Positions 40,054-48,959 of a stretch of DNA of 64,000 nucleotides are shown in pieces; the first letter of the stretch is position 1; every line of letters starts with the position of its first letter. The DNA lies in the NCBI RefSeq assembly GCF_012844365.1, contig NZ_CP051626.1, positions 1,550,001 to 1,614,000 of the forward strand. Direction: 5' to 3'. Source of the stretch: Brevibacterium sp. 'Marine' (GTDB lineage: Bacteria; Actinomycetota; Actinomycetes; Actinomycetales; Brevibacteriaceae). The position numbers were made by a program, and so were the translations under genes. Under the pieces are notes generated by a model. It was not told where the DNA came from. It saw only the letters and a list, made by a program, of their open reading frames with translations, and made no database searches.

Positions 40054-41181
40054 TCAGGGCACGATGAGGCCGATGTCGATCGTCACCCCGCGGGGGAAGG
40101 CCCCCAGCTCACCGTCGACCCAGTGATAGCGGGTGGAAGCACTGAGATCCTCGGCGAAGAGGGCGGTGTGGAGACGTTCGACCAAAGATCCGAGCCCGAC
40201 CATCGCCTCGAGCAGCGGGGGACCGCCCGACTGAGCGGTCGCCGGTGAATCAGAGGGGCTGAGCGTGATCCGCGATCCGGAGCCTTCGATGCGCATCCGC
40301 CACGCCGCATGGCCGGGAGTCCGCGACTGCCCGGCGCGGACGACGCGGATCGCTCGAGAGACGCGTTCGAGGATGTCGTCGCTGTTGTCGCCGGCAGGGG
40401 CGCTGCCGGGCAGGTCGGTGACGCCCAGCCCGCGCTGAATGGCTTCGACGTGACCGTGGCGGAACCAGTCCTCGCCGAGATCGCGGGACAGCGCCCGGGC
40501 ACCGTCGCTGCCGTTGTCGAGGTATCCGCCGGCCCCGCGGACCAACGCCATCGGCAGTCCGCGGGAGGAGCCTTTGACCAGGTCCGCGGCCGCCGCGATC
40601 TCGTCGGCGACAGCGCGCACAGTCACGGTCTGGACGCGTCCGTCGTCATCGGGGCGCCCGCGCTGGTCGTCCAGGCCGGAGAACCCGGACAGTCCGATGG
40701 CGATATCGCCGACACCGACCCGCCACGGCCGCGAACTCGTATCCGAGATGACCAGACCGATGCGCACCTCGAAGGCCTGTTCGACCCGTCGGCGCAGGCC
40801 ATCGGCGGACCGGTCGCTGTCGAGAGGGTGGAGGATGACGGCGCCGCCGGAGTTCGACTGGTCGAGGCCCGCTGCGGCCTGCACGGTGCCCGCCGGAGTG
40901 CGCACGACCTGAACGGTGGTGCCGGAGCGATAGGAGCGCTCGGCGACGAGGTGGGTGCCGGTCTCCGCGACGAGTTCTTCGAACTCGGCTCGATCGGAGA
41001 CCGTGCGCAGGCGGCCCTCGGCTTTGGAGACGACCTTCGACGCGACGACGAGGATATCGCCGTCCTTGAGGTCGATGCGGTTGCGCCGCAGAGCGTTGAT
41101 GAGGATCGCAGAGAGGTCGGAACCCTGCCCGATCTCTTCCTCGACGGGAGGCGCGTAGACGGTGAGCAGACGATCATTCAT
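40054..41181 (-). CDS. CofE-like coenzyme F420-0:L-glutamate ligase
   Basis: A 375-residue protein whose first 250 residues are a CofE domain: IGQGSDLSAILINAL, LKDGDILVVASKVVSKAEGR, AGLDQSNSGG, ISDTSSRPWRVGVGDIAIGLSGF. CofE adds glutamates to F420-0 using GTP. Residues about 255-375 are not a complete nitroreductase domain as in FbiB; they look shortened or divergent. The CofD/FbiA partner normally adjacent is missing here: the neighbour is whiB. It probably leads an operon with TIGR03089 and scoAB. F420 production by this organism cannot be concluded from this gene alone. Confidence 0.82.
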   Translation of the reverse strand: MNDRLLTVYAPPVEEEIGQGSDLSAILINALRRNRIDLKDGDILVVASKVVSKAEGRLRTVSDRAEFEELVAETGTHLVAERSYRSGTTVQVVRTPAGTVQAAAGLDQSNSGGAVILHPLDSDRSADGLRRRVEQAFEVRIGLVISDTSSRPWRVGVGDIAIGLSGFSGLDDQRGRPDDDGRVQTVTVRAVADEIAAAADLVKGSSRGLPMALVRGAGGYLDNGSDGARALSRDLGEDWFRHGHVEAIQRGLGVTDLPGSAPAGDNSDDILERVSRAIRVVRAGQSRTPGHAAWRMRIEGSGSRITLSPSDSPATAQSGGPPLLEAMVGLGSLVERLHTALFAEDLSASTRYHWVDGELGAFPRGVTIDIGLIVP

Positions 41182-41530
41182 GCCGGACCGCCGGTGATTC
41201 CACTCTCATTCCTCCATAATCCCATTGCGGGTGCCCACTTTCTAAATTCTCCAGGTTTGTTCAGGCGGATCCCACAGGTTGTGCCCTATGACCGGACCGT
41301 GACCTATATATGGGGTTCTGGGTGCGTGTGCATGTGAACGCGTGTTCGAATCGCGTCTCATGGGGCGTCTCAGTACTCCATAAGGGCTTGACGGGGCGGT
41401 AATGACACGCGTGTAATTTATACCTAAGGGGAACGCGCCGAGCAGGGATCCTTCAGGATTCGACCGTACATCGGACTGATCGCCTCAGTCACGGTACTGG
41501 ACCTGCTCAAGCGTGAGAAAGGGGAAAACC
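41182..41530 (+). promoter_or_regulatory. Intergenic region upstream of whiB
   Basis: No gene is seen. A promoter candidate is TTGACG (41388-41393) with TGTAAT (41412-41417), 18 bases apart. The perfect palindrome ACACGCGTGT (41405-41414) lies in its spacer and overlaps the -10 box, making it a good operator candidate. It includes GACAC (41404-41408), the short motif recognised by WhiA in Streptomyces. Local composition is AT-richer than the genes. Confidence 0.55.
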
Positions 41531-41971
41531 GTGCAAAGTGCACAGAGAGAATGGCGGGAGAGAGAAGACTTCACCGCCGCACCGGGAGTCACCTCCCGCC
41601 GTGCCGAAGACTGGTTCATCGAACCGGGAGCACGTACACCCGAGACACTGCCTGATCCGCTGGCCGTCGATCCGAGTGATCTGACACCGCTGCAGCCGGA
41701 CAACTCCGCGGTCTCTCCGCTGTCGCTGCTCCTGGGTGCTGCAGACGACGGTGAACTGTCCTGGCAGGACCAGGCCCTCTGCGCTCAGACCGACCCCGAG
41801 GCGTTCTTCCCGGAGAAGGGCGGATCGACTCGTGAAGCCAAGCGGGTCTGCGCCTCCTGCGACGTCCGTTCCGAATGTCTCGAATATGCTCTCGCCAACG
41901 ATGAGCGCTTCGGCATCTGGGGCGGAATGTCCGAACGCGAACGCCGCCGGCTCAAGAAAAAGGTCGTGTGA
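41531..41971 (+). CDS. WhiB-family iron-sulfur transcriptional regulator (WhiB2/WhmD-like)
   Basis: A 146-residue Wbl protein. The four cluster cysteines are in ALCAQTDPEAFFPEKGG, VCASCDVRSEC and the GIWGG turn follows, ending in a basic DNA-binding tail RERRRLKKKVV. The first 60 residues are an extension not found in compact WhiB proteins. GTG 41531 is set by GAAAGGGGA upstream; GTG 41513 is possible. WhiB2/WhmD partners sigma factor A and controls division and cell-wall genes. Its stop overlaps the start of the glycosyltransferase (GTGA), so regulator and enzyme are co-translated. Confidence 0.93.
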   Translation: MQSAQREWREREDFTAAPGVTSRRAEDWFIEPGARTPETLPDPLAVDPSDLTPLQPDNSAVSPLSLLLGAADDGELSWQDQALCAQTDPEAFFPEKGGSTREAKRVCASCDVRSECLEYALANDERFGIWGGMSERERRRLKKKVV

Positions 41972-44900
41972 GTCCAGCCGTCACCATCGTCGTCGTCTCC
42001 GGCGACGATGCCAGCAAGGTCGAGCTCGAAACAGCTCTTCGTCCGCACTTCCCCGAGGTCCCTGTGGTGGATCTCGGGGGTCGGACGGTCCGCGAAGCCG
42101 GCGAGATGCCGGACGTCGCGGAATCGAATTTCCTGTGGTTCCTCACCCCTGACTCCCGTCCCGAACCCGACTGCCTCGATGAGCTGCTCGACGCCATCGG
42201 AGAGACCGAATCCATCGCCGCCGTCGGACCGAAGCTCATGTCCTCCCGTCGCATCGTCTCCGCCGGAGTGAGCACCACCTCGGCAGGGGAGCGGTTCAAC
42301 CCCGTGGGCTCCGGGGAGATCGACCAGGGCCAGCGTGACAGTCAGATCGAAACGCTGGGTCTCGACCTGCCCGGCCTGCTCATGGCCACCACGGAACTTG
42401 AGCGCATCGGAGCACCGTCCCGCGTGCTCGGCCCCGCCTATTCCGGTCTCGAATACTCCCGTCGTCTCCGCGACCTCGGCGCTCGAGTTCTGCTGGCGCC
42501 CCGCGCGCGGTTGGAGATCTCCTCGGCCTCGGCCGCCCGGCTCGGCTCCTCACCCCACCCGCCGAGGTCGAAGGCCCAGATCCGGGCCGAGCAGCGCTAC
42601 CGCCTCAGCCTCGCCGGACAGGGGCTGTTCGCACTTTTCTGCCTGCTGGCTCTCGGCCACCTCGGTCGAATCGTCGGCGGGCTGCTGGCGAACAATTTCA
42701 AGCCTGCCGGATGGCACCTCTCCGCGCTCTTCGGCCTGCCCGCCGACGTGTCGACCACCGCGCCGCTGCGCCGTGCCAACGCCCGCCGCAACCGGGCGGC
42801 CAAGCGATCGAACACCACCCACGTCGCCGCTCTCTACGCCGACGACGAAGAACTTGCCGTCCAGCGCCGGACGATGAGCACAGACAGCGACGAGCCGCGC
42901 CCGGCAGAGGTTCCCACCGGCGGACCCGACGCCGATGCCGAACTCAACCCGGTCGGCGACACCGAGGAGGCCATCGACTCCTTCTCCCGTCTGGAGATCT
43001 CCGGGGGTTCGAGTCTGCTCCGCGCACCCCTGACCTATGTGATCCTTGCCGCCGTGGTGATGAGCGGTGTCATCAGCTTTCGACTCTTCGGCCCCGGTCA
43101 CCTCGACGGCGGCGCCCTGGGCTCGACCGATATCGGCCTCGGTGAGATCGTCGACCGCCTGCTCGGCCGCCACCTCGACGTCTCGACCGGTGCAGCAGTG
43201 CCTGCCGACCCCTATCATCTCGTCATCGGTGCTCTCTCCCTACTCTTCTTCGGCCATGTCGACGTCATGGTCCGCTCCCTGCTTCTGACCGCGCCGATCC
43301 TGGCCGCCGTCACCGCCTACGCGGGTGCCGGCAGCGTGCTGGCGAGGCGTTGGGTGCGCGGCTTCGCCGCTCTGCTGTGGATCGCGTCCCCGCTGCTGAC
43401 GACCGCGCTGTCGGACGGTCGCCTCGGTGTGATCCTCGTCTGGATCTGCGCACCGCTGGTGGTGCTGACTCTGCGCCGCAGCCTGGCCACCGGATCGATA
43501 GCGGCAGCGGCCGGCACCGGGCTGCTGCTGTTCGTCATCACCGCCGGAGTTCCGCTCCTCCTGCTGGTCACGATCCTCGGCACAGCGGTGCTGCTGGTCG
43601 CCGGTCGCGGTCTGCGTCATCTGTGGCTGCTCGCCCCGACCGTGTTCCTGGGATGGCCATGGCTGTGGGCCGTGGTCCGCGAACCCGGAACGCTGCTGAC
43701 CATGCCCGGGCAGACCACGGCCACGGACTCTGCGCCGACGTATCTTCTGGCCGTCGGCTTCCCCGCTCCGACCGACATGACCTGGCTGGCGAACCTCATC
43801 GCCGACCTCGGTCTCGGCGAGGTCTCTGCCGGCGTCCTCGAACTCTGGGCACCGGTCCTCATGCTGCCGATGCTCATTCTGGCCTTCTTCGCCCTCATCG
43901 AAACCCGGCTCGAACTCTCCCGCCTGACCTGGGCGGTCGGGCTCTACCTCGGCGGTCTCATCCTCGCCGCGGTCCAAGTGCATCTGCCCGCGCAGACGGG
44001 GCCGTTCCACCTCATCGGGTCCTACCCTGCAGCGGGACTGACTCTGGTCAGCCTCGGCTCGATCCTGCTGCTGTCTCTGGGCGCCGACCGCGCGGCCGGA
44101 CGACGTCCCGGGCGCGGCCGGACCGCGGGTTCGACGCCCCGGAAGAGCGGCACCGAAGAGAGTTCCGCGACCGCTGGTCGTGCGCCCATGCGCGGCCTCG
44201 TCGGGCTCGTGACCGTGGCGGCCATCGGGCTCATCGCCATCGGCGCCGGACGGGCCACATCCTCGGCGGATCCGGTCACCGCGACGTCCGAGAGCACTGT
44301 CCCCGCCCTGGCCGCCGATCGCGCAGACGGGGCGACTCAGGCACGCACCCTCCGTCTGGACAATGTCGACGGAGAGGTGCTGGCCACTCTCGTCTCCTCT
44401 GCCGACGGCACAGTTCTGGGCACCTCGACCGTGACCTCGGCCGAGACCGTCGGAGGATGGCCGTGGCAGCGTCGTCCGCTGCCGATCACCCCCGACCAGG
44501 TGCTCGTGGCTCAGGCCGCGTCCGCGCTCTCGGCCGATGACGCCGGTGACGTCGGCAGCATCCTCGGTGAGCTCGGGGTCGACTTCGTCCTCATCGGCCC
44601 GAACGCCGGCAGCCTGACCAACTCCGTGTCCGTCTCGGAGGGTCTCCTGCCGGTCGGCCCCACCTCGTCGGGACAGCTGTGGCGCGTCGACAAGCCCTAC
44701 AGCGGACGTTTCCTCATCCGCGACTCCGAAGGGCAGGTCTCCACCGCGGCGATGACGGGCACCACCGCGACGGTGCCGGCCGGCCAGGACGGGCGCACAC
44801 TGACCATTGCCGACGCCTCAGACGGAATCACCGCCCGCATCGACGGCGAGCCGCTGCCGCAGCCGAAGCCCGGCGCAGAGGAGTGGGCGAGCGAGTTCGA

Positions 44901-45060
44901 CCTGCCCGCGTCCGGAGGGACGGTCGACATCACACTGAACTCACCGCTCTACCCGGTCGGAGTCATCGTCGGATGGGTGCTCGGTCTGCTCAGCCTCATC
45001 GTGGCCATTCCCTTCGGCCGGGCAGGGAAGAAGTCCGGTCGAGCGGAGGAGAGAGCATGA
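41968..45060 (+). CDS. Large membrane glycosyltransferase (GT2-type N-terminus)
   Basis: A 1030-residue protein. Residues about 1-200 are a GT2-like domain (VTIVVVSGDD, FLWFLTPDSRPEPDCLDELLDAIG, AVGPKLMSSRRIVSAG), lacking an obvious canonical DXD so activity is uncertain. A membrane helix near 215-238 precedes an acidic loop, then from about 350 to 780 about 10-12 hydrophobic segments, and a predicted extracytoplasmic C-terminal region with a last helix near 1005 and a basic tail RAGKKSGRAEERA. It probably makes or modifies cell-envelope glycans. Start overlaps whiB (GTGA) and stop overlaps the DUF5719 start (ATGA). Confidence 0.83.
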   Translation: MSPAVTIVVVSGDDASKVELETALRPHFPEVPVVDLGGRTVREAGEMPDVAESNFLWFLTPDSRPEPDCLDELLDAIGETESIAAVGPKLMSSRRIVSAGVSTTSAGERFNPVGSGEIDQGQRDSQIETLGLDLPGLLMATTELERIGAPSRVLGPAYSGLEYSRRLRDLGARVLLAPRARLEISSASAARLGSSPHPPRSKAQIRAEQRYRLSLAGQGLFALFCLLALGHLGRIVGGLLANNFKPAGWHLSALFGLPADVSTTAPLRRANARRNRAAKRSNTTHVAALYADDEELAVQRRTMSTDSDEPRPAEVPTGGPDADAELNPVGDTEEAIDSFSRLEISGGSSLLRAPLTYVILAAVVMSGVISFRLFGPGHLDGGALGSTDIGLGEIVDRLLGRHLDVSTGAAVPADPYHLVIGALSLLFFGHVDVMVRSLLLTAPILAAVTAYAGAGSVLARRWVRGFAALLWIASPLLTTALSDGRLGVILVWICAPLVVLTLRRSLATGSIAAAAGTGLLLFVITAGVPLLLLVTILGTAVLLVAGRGLRHLWLLAPTVFLGWPWLWAVVREPGTLLTMPGQTTATDSAPTYLLAVGFPAPTDMTWLANLIADLGLGEVSAGVLELWAPVLMLPMLILAFFALIETRLELSRLTWAVGLYLGGLILAAVQVHLPAQTGPFHLIGSYPAAGLTLVSLGSILLLSLGADRAAGRRPGRGRTAGSTPRKSGTEESSATAGRAPMRGLVGLVTVAAIGLIAIGAGRATSSADPVTATSESTVPALAADRADGATQARTLRLDNVDGEVLATLVSSADGTVLGTSTVTSAETVGGWPWQRRPLPITPDQVLVAQAASALSADDAGDVGSILGELGVDFVLIGPNAGSLTNSVSVSEGLLPVGPTSSGQLWRVDKPYSGRFLIRDSEGQVSTAAMTGTTATVPAGQDGRTLTIADASDGITARIDGEPLPQPKPGAEEWASEFDLPASGGTVDITLNSPLYPVGVIVGWVLGLLSLIVAIPFGRAGKKSGRAEERA

Positions 45061-46514
45061 AGCATCAGCGCAGCATCGTCACCTTCGCGGCCATCGCCGT
45101 GCCCGGAGTGCTCGTGGCCATGACCTCGTTCCTGACTCCGCTGACTCCCGGCACGCTGGACCGCAGCCCCGAACAGGTGCGCATGCCTACCGCGGATACC
45201 CGCGTCGTCTGTCCGGGCCCTCTGCTCACCGCCGGTGACGCCGAAGGCACCGATGCCGAGTTCGTCGACGATTCGAAGGTCTCGACCCGGGTCGTCTCCG
45301 CTTCCGCTCCGATCGGCGCTGCAGACGGTTCGACCTCCTCGGCTCGCCTGCAGGTCGCCGATCTGGGTGGTTCGATCGACTTCGACAATCCCTCGGGTCA
45401 GGGTTTCGTCTCCGGCGATGACAGTGTCGACTCGACGAAGCTCGTCACCGGTTTCGCCCGTCCCGGCGCGCCTGCCCTGACGACCGGTCTCGAAACCGTC
45501 GAAGGCAGTTCCGGTGACCTCACCGGCCTCGCCACACTCACCTGTGCCCAGGCGTCGAGCAGCTTCCGGATCGTCGCCGGATCCGGCGCCACCGGCTCGA
45601 ATTCGCAGCTGCTGCTGAGCAATCCGGGAGACGTTCCCGTCCAGGCGAAGGTCGCCCTCATGACTCCCGGCGGTGAGACTGCAGAACCGACCGAACTGAG
45701 CATCAAGGCCGGTGAGCAGCGTGCCGTTCCGCTGGGCGGTCTGGCCGGAGGCGCCGACGCCCTGGCCGTCGATGTCACCGTCGACGGCGGAGTGCTGGCC
45801 GGCTCGATCCAGGAGACCGTCCTCGACGGCCTCAGACCGCAGGGCATCGACCTCGCCGCCGGCGGTGCCGGGGCCGATCGCCAGCAGGTGCTCACCGGAC
45901 TCAGCGGCAAAGATGTGCGGGTGCGGGTGGCGAACCCGAGCAGCGATCTCGCCGAGGTGTCCCTGAAGGCGTACGGATCCGACGGTGAGATCGACATCCC
46001 CCGTTCGTCCATGACCGTCGTCGGCCGCGGTGTCGCCGAGGCCGAGCTCGGCGATCTCGATGCCACGAGCCTCGTCGTCGAATCGTCTCAGCGCGTGCAG
46101 GCGGGGGCCTTCATCGGCAAGGACGGTGAGAAGGGTGCCGCCGACTTCGGCAGCATCCCGTCAACCGACTCTCTCGCCGACACCCAGCTCGTGGCGCTTC
46201 CGCGCACGGGAGAATCCTCCCTGAATCTCTCGCCCGGTCAGGGGCAAGTGCAGGTGCAGGGAATGCTCGACGACGGAACGCTTACCGACCCGCGGTCGAT
46301 CGATCTCAATCCGACGGGAACGACCGTGCTCAATCCGAGCGACGTCTCCGAGGAGTCGGTGCGCGCGCTCGTCCTCAAGGGGGCCCAAGCTTCGGGGTCG
46401 CAGGCCGATGGGGTGCATGCGACTCTCGTCGTGACCACCGAGGACGGTATCTCCACTGTCGTTCCGGCGCCGGCCCCGGCGGGTGTGGCCTACCGGGATA
46501 TCCGTCTCGGCTGA
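45057..46514 (+). CDS. DUF5719 family secreted/anchored protein
   Basis: A 485-residue protein with one N-terminal hydrophobic segment (FAAIAVPGVLVAMTSFLTPL) that would act as signal or anchor. The rest is Ser/Gly/Val-rich and beta-like, with LLLSNPGDVPVQAKVALMTPGGE and VRVRVANPSSDLAEVSLKAYGSDG recalling repeated immunoglobulin-like strands. No catalytic motif. ATG 45057 overlaps the glycosyltransferase stop and has GGAGGAGAG. Such proteins regularly follow the GT2 gene in Micrococcales, so a role in the same envelope glycan step is likely but unproven. Confidence 0.8.
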   Translation: MKHQRSIVTFAAIAVPGVLVAMTSFLTPLTPGTLDRSPEQVRMPTADTRVVCPGPLLTAGDAEGTDAEFVDDSKVSTRVVSASAPIGAADGSTSSARLQVADLGGSIDFDNPSGQGFVSGDDSVDSTKLVTGFARPGAPALTTGLETVEGSSGDLTGLATLTCAQASSSFRIVAGSGATGSNSQLLLSNPGDVPVQAKVALMTPGGETAEPTELSIKAGEQRAVPLGGLAGGADALAVDVTVDGGVLAGSIQETVLDGLRPQGIDLAAGGAGADRQQVLTGLSGKDVRVRVANPSSDLAEVSLKAYGSDGEIDIPRSSMTVVGRGVAEAELGDLDATSLVVESSQRVQAGAFIGKDGEKGAADFGSIPSTDSLADTQLVALPRTGESSLNLSPGQGQVQVQGMLDDGTLTDPRSIDLNPTGTTVLNPSDVSEESVRALVLKGAQASGSQADGVHATLVVTTEDGISTVVPAPAPAGVAYRDIRLG

Positions 46515-46542
46515 GGTCCCGTGAACTGATGTGGGCGGGCCC

Positions 46543-46571
46543 GCTCGGTGCGCTGAGGAAGCCCACCGAGC
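46543..46571. terminator. Hairpin between convergent DUF5719 and metallopeptidase-like genes
   Basis: Perfect arms GCTCGGTG (46543-46550) and CACCGAGC (46564-46571) with a 13-base loop, within the 61-base gap. Confidence 0.5.
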
Positions 46572-46575
46572 AGTC

Positions 46576-46938
46576 TCAGGTGCGACGGAGGATATCGATC
46601 TGGTCGGCCACCACCTCGGCGATGAGCGCATCGCGGGCCTCGCTGCCGGCATGGTCTTCGATCACTCGCCGGTAGAGGACGATATGGGTGGGTCGGTCCC
46701 CGGCCGGCGGGAAGACGCGACCGAAGCTCGGTTCGGTCGAACTCGCCGGCGGGACGGAATCGACGGCCAGCACCACCTCGGCGAGGAGAGCGGGTTCGCG
46801 TCTGCGCATCCGGGCGAACTCGGCGGCTGCGACCGCGGCGAAACTCTCCGCCCGACTCTGCCGCGCGGGCACCTCGGCCCGGTGCAGCGGAGACCGCAGT
46901 CCCCGCCCATGTCGGTCGCGATGTCGCCGTGGTCTCAT
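46576..46938 (-). CDS. Metallopeptidase-family protein lacking the zinc motif
   Basis: A 120-residue protein aligned by eye with the minimal zincin (MMP, DUF1025-type) family: basic N-terminus, FARMRRREPALLAEVVLAVDSVPP, THIVLYRRVIEDHA and the C-terminal helix. The position of the HEIAHHFG zinc motif reads IAEVVADQI, so peptidase activity is not expected. The homologous M. tuberculosis gene (Rv3259) occupies the same place beside whiB2. ATG 46938 is preceded by TAGAAT at 8 bases, a leaderless arrangement. It is divergent from the DUF3499 gene. Confidence 0.75.
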   Translation of the reverse strand: MRPRRHRDRHGRGLRSPLHRAEVPARQSRAESFAAVAAAEFARMRRREPALLAEVVLAVDSVPPASSTEPSFGRVFPPAGDRPTHIVLYRRVIEDHAGSEARDALIAEVVADQIDILRRT

Positions 46939-46946
46939 AGCATCTC

Positions 46947-46952
46947 ATTCTA
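46947..46952 (-). promoter_or_regulatory. -10 hexamer TAGAAT for leaderless metallopeptidase-like gene
   Basis: Read on the minus strand, TAGAAT ends 8 bases before ATG 46938; the divergent DUF3499 -10 element is 45 bases away. Confidence 0.55.
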
Positions 46953-46997
46953 CGTGCGGGGTCGCCGTGCCTGAGCGAATCGGCGGGTCGCGGCGTG

Positions 46998-47003
46998 TAG
47001 AGT
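46998..47003 (+). promoter_or_regulatory. -10 hexamer TAGAGT for leaderless DUF3499 gene
   Basis: TAGAGT ends 8 bases before GTG 47012 and decides this start over GTG 47021 and ATG 47027. Confidence 0.55.
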
Positions 47004-47011
47004 GTGGGACT

Positions 47012-47383
47012 GTGTCAGCCGTGAGAATGTGTTCAAAAGTCAGCTGTTCGCGCCCCGCCGCCGCCACCATGACGTACGTGCACGCCGATGCGACCGTCGT
47101 CATCGGACCTCTGGGCAGGCGAGCCGAGCCGGGCGCTCATGACCTGTGCGCCGAACATGCGGCGAAGCTGACCCCACCCGTGGATTGGCAGCTCATCCGC
47201 ATCGACTCCGGGCAGGCCCCGCCCGAACGCAGCCACGATGACCTGCTGGCCATCGCCGACGCCGTCCGCGAAGCCGCCGACGGAGCCGATCGGACCCCGC
47301 CCAGGACCGAGCCGACCCCGGCCGACGACCCGGCGGCCGCAGGACGCCGACACGGTCACCTGCGCATCATCGGCGACTCATGA
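47012..47383 (+). CDS. DUF3499 family protein
   Basis: A 123-residue actinobacterial protein. The family core MCSKVSCSRPAAATMTYVHADATVVIGPLGRRAEPGAHDLCAEHAAKLTPPVDW carries cysteines and a histidine (C-x4-C ... DLCAEH) that look like a small zinc site. The remainder is Pro/Ala-rich. Its stop overlaps the phosphomannomutase start (ATGA 47380-47383). The gene pair recurs in actinobacteria (Rv3258c-Rv3257c). Function unknown. Confidence 0.85.
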   Translation: MSAVRMCSKVSCSRPAAATMTYVHADATVVIGPLGRRAEPGAHDLCAEHAAKLTPPVDWQLIRIDSGQAPPERSHDDLLAIADAVREAADGADRTPPRTEPTPADDPAAAGRRHGHLRIIGDS

Positions 47384-48864
47384 ACCATCCCGAACCGAGC
47401 TCGTCCGGTACCGATCCCGCACGGCAGATCCCGACGGACTCCGAACTCGGTCGGGCCCGGACGGTCGCGCTCGACGCCGCCGTCGGCGCCTATGACATCC
47501 GCGGTCGCATTCCCGATCAGCTCGACGAGGACATTCTGTTCGCCCTCGGCTGGGCGACGGCCCGCGCCATGGCAGAGATCCACACCTCCACCGAGGTGGT
47601 CATCGGTCACGATATGCGACCGAGCTCTCCCGGGTTCGCCCAGTCCTTCGCGGCCGGAGTCGACGCGGCCGGATCGAGAGCCGTCCTGCTGGGATTGTGC
47701 TCGACCGATCAGCTCTACTTCGCCTCCGGCATCTTCGACCTGCCCGGCGCCATGATCACCGCCAGCCACAATCCCGCCGACTACAACGGGATCAAAATCT
47801 GTGGACCCAGCGCCGCCGGAGTCAGCCTGGTCTCCGGACTCTCGCGAGTCAGGGAACTTGCGATCACCGCACCGCAGAGCGACGGCCGGACCATCGCCGA
47901 CGATGAGAACGCAGCATGCCGGATGCGGGAGCAGTACGCGGCACGGATCCGCGAACTCACCCACGTCGACGAGGTCACGGGACTGTCGATCGTGCTCGAC
48001 GCCGGAAACGGCATGGCCGGGCGCCTCCTCGGGGAGGTCTTCGGCACGGACGCGGGAGCCGCCTCGGTGCCCTTCGACGTCATCGGTCTCTTCACCGAAC
48101 TCGACGGGACCTTCCCCAACCACGAGGCGAACCCGCTCAAACCCGAGAACCTCGTCGACGCCGCACGCGCCGTCGTCGACAACGGAGCCGACCTGGGCCT
48201 CGTCTTCGACGGGGACGCCGACCGCTGTTTCTTCATCGACGAGACCGGGGCGACGATGTCGGCCTCAGCCGTCGGCGCACTCGTCGCCGAACGGGAAATC
48301 GCCCGGGCCCGAGCGCTCGGGAATGACCGCCCGACAGTCATCCACAACCTCATCACCTCTCGCAGTGTGGCCGAGACGATCACAGCCGCCGGCGGCCATG
48401 CACTGAGGTCGAAGGTCGGTCATTCGGGCATCAAGACGCTCATGCGCGAAACCGGAGCCGTCTTCGCCTGCGAACACTCCGCACATTTCTATTTCGACGA
48501 ATTCTTCGGTGCGGACTCGGGAATGCTCGCCGCCTGCCATCTCATCGCCGCCCTCGCCGGGTCACAGGCTCCCGCCTCTCGTCTGGTCGCCGACTACGAC
48601 AGGTTCGTACAGTCCGGTGAGATCAACTTCACCGTCTCCGATCCCGATGCCGTGCTCGCCGACTTCGTCGCCCATGCCGGAGATTTCCCCGACAGCACCG
48701 TCGATGACCTCGACGGAATCGGTCTGCAGGGGTCGGACTGGTGGGTGAACCTGCGCAAGTCCAACACCGAACCTCTCGTCCGACTCAATGTCGAAGCCGC
48801 CGATCCGGCGCAGGTCGACGCACTCACCCGCCAGGTCTCGGACTTCGTCACCGCTCGCGCCTGA
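47380..48864 (+). CDS. manB: Phosphomannomutase/phosphoglucomutase
   Basis: A 494-residue alpha-D-phosphohexomutase converting mannose-6-P to mannose-1-P (and probably glucose phosphates). The phosphoserine loop is TASHNP (S129), the metal loop DGDADR at residues 277-282, the sugar-binding loop CEHSAH near 369 and the phosphate-binding RKSNTEP near 462. It lies near manA, the GT2 gene and envelope genes, supplying GDP-mannose or polyprenyl-phosphomannose. Coupled to DUF3499. About 30 extra residues precede the first domain. Confidence 0.94.
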   Translation: MNHPEPSSSGTDPARQIPTDSELGRARTVALDAAVGAYDIRGRIPDQLDEDILFALGWATARAMAEIHTSTEVVIGHDMRPSSPGFAQSFAAGVDAAGSRAVLLGLCSTDQLYFASGIFDLPGAMITASHNPADYNGIKICGPSAAGVSLVSGLSRVRELAITAPQSDGRTIADDENAACRMREQYAARIRELTHVDEVTGLSIVLDAGNGMAGRLLGEVFGTDAGAASVPFDVIGLFTELDGTFPNHEANPLKPENLVDAARAVVDNGADLGLVFDGDADRCFFIDETGATMSASAVGALVAEREIARARALGNDRPTVIHNLITSRSVAETITAAGGHALRSKVGHSGIKTLMRETGAVFACEHSAHFYFDEFFGADSGMLAACHLIAALAGSQAPASRLVADYDRFVQSGEINFTVSDPDAVLADFVAHAGDFPDSTVDDLDGIGLQGSDWWVNLRKSNTEPLVRLNVEAADPAQVDALTRQVSDFVTARA

Positions 48865-48959
48865 AGCCGGTGCTGTCCGCAGATCGGGCACGACGCGACA
48901 AGCCGGCCACCCGGCAATAGACTCGAAGCCGATCCGACAGCCCGCCGTATGGAGGTACC

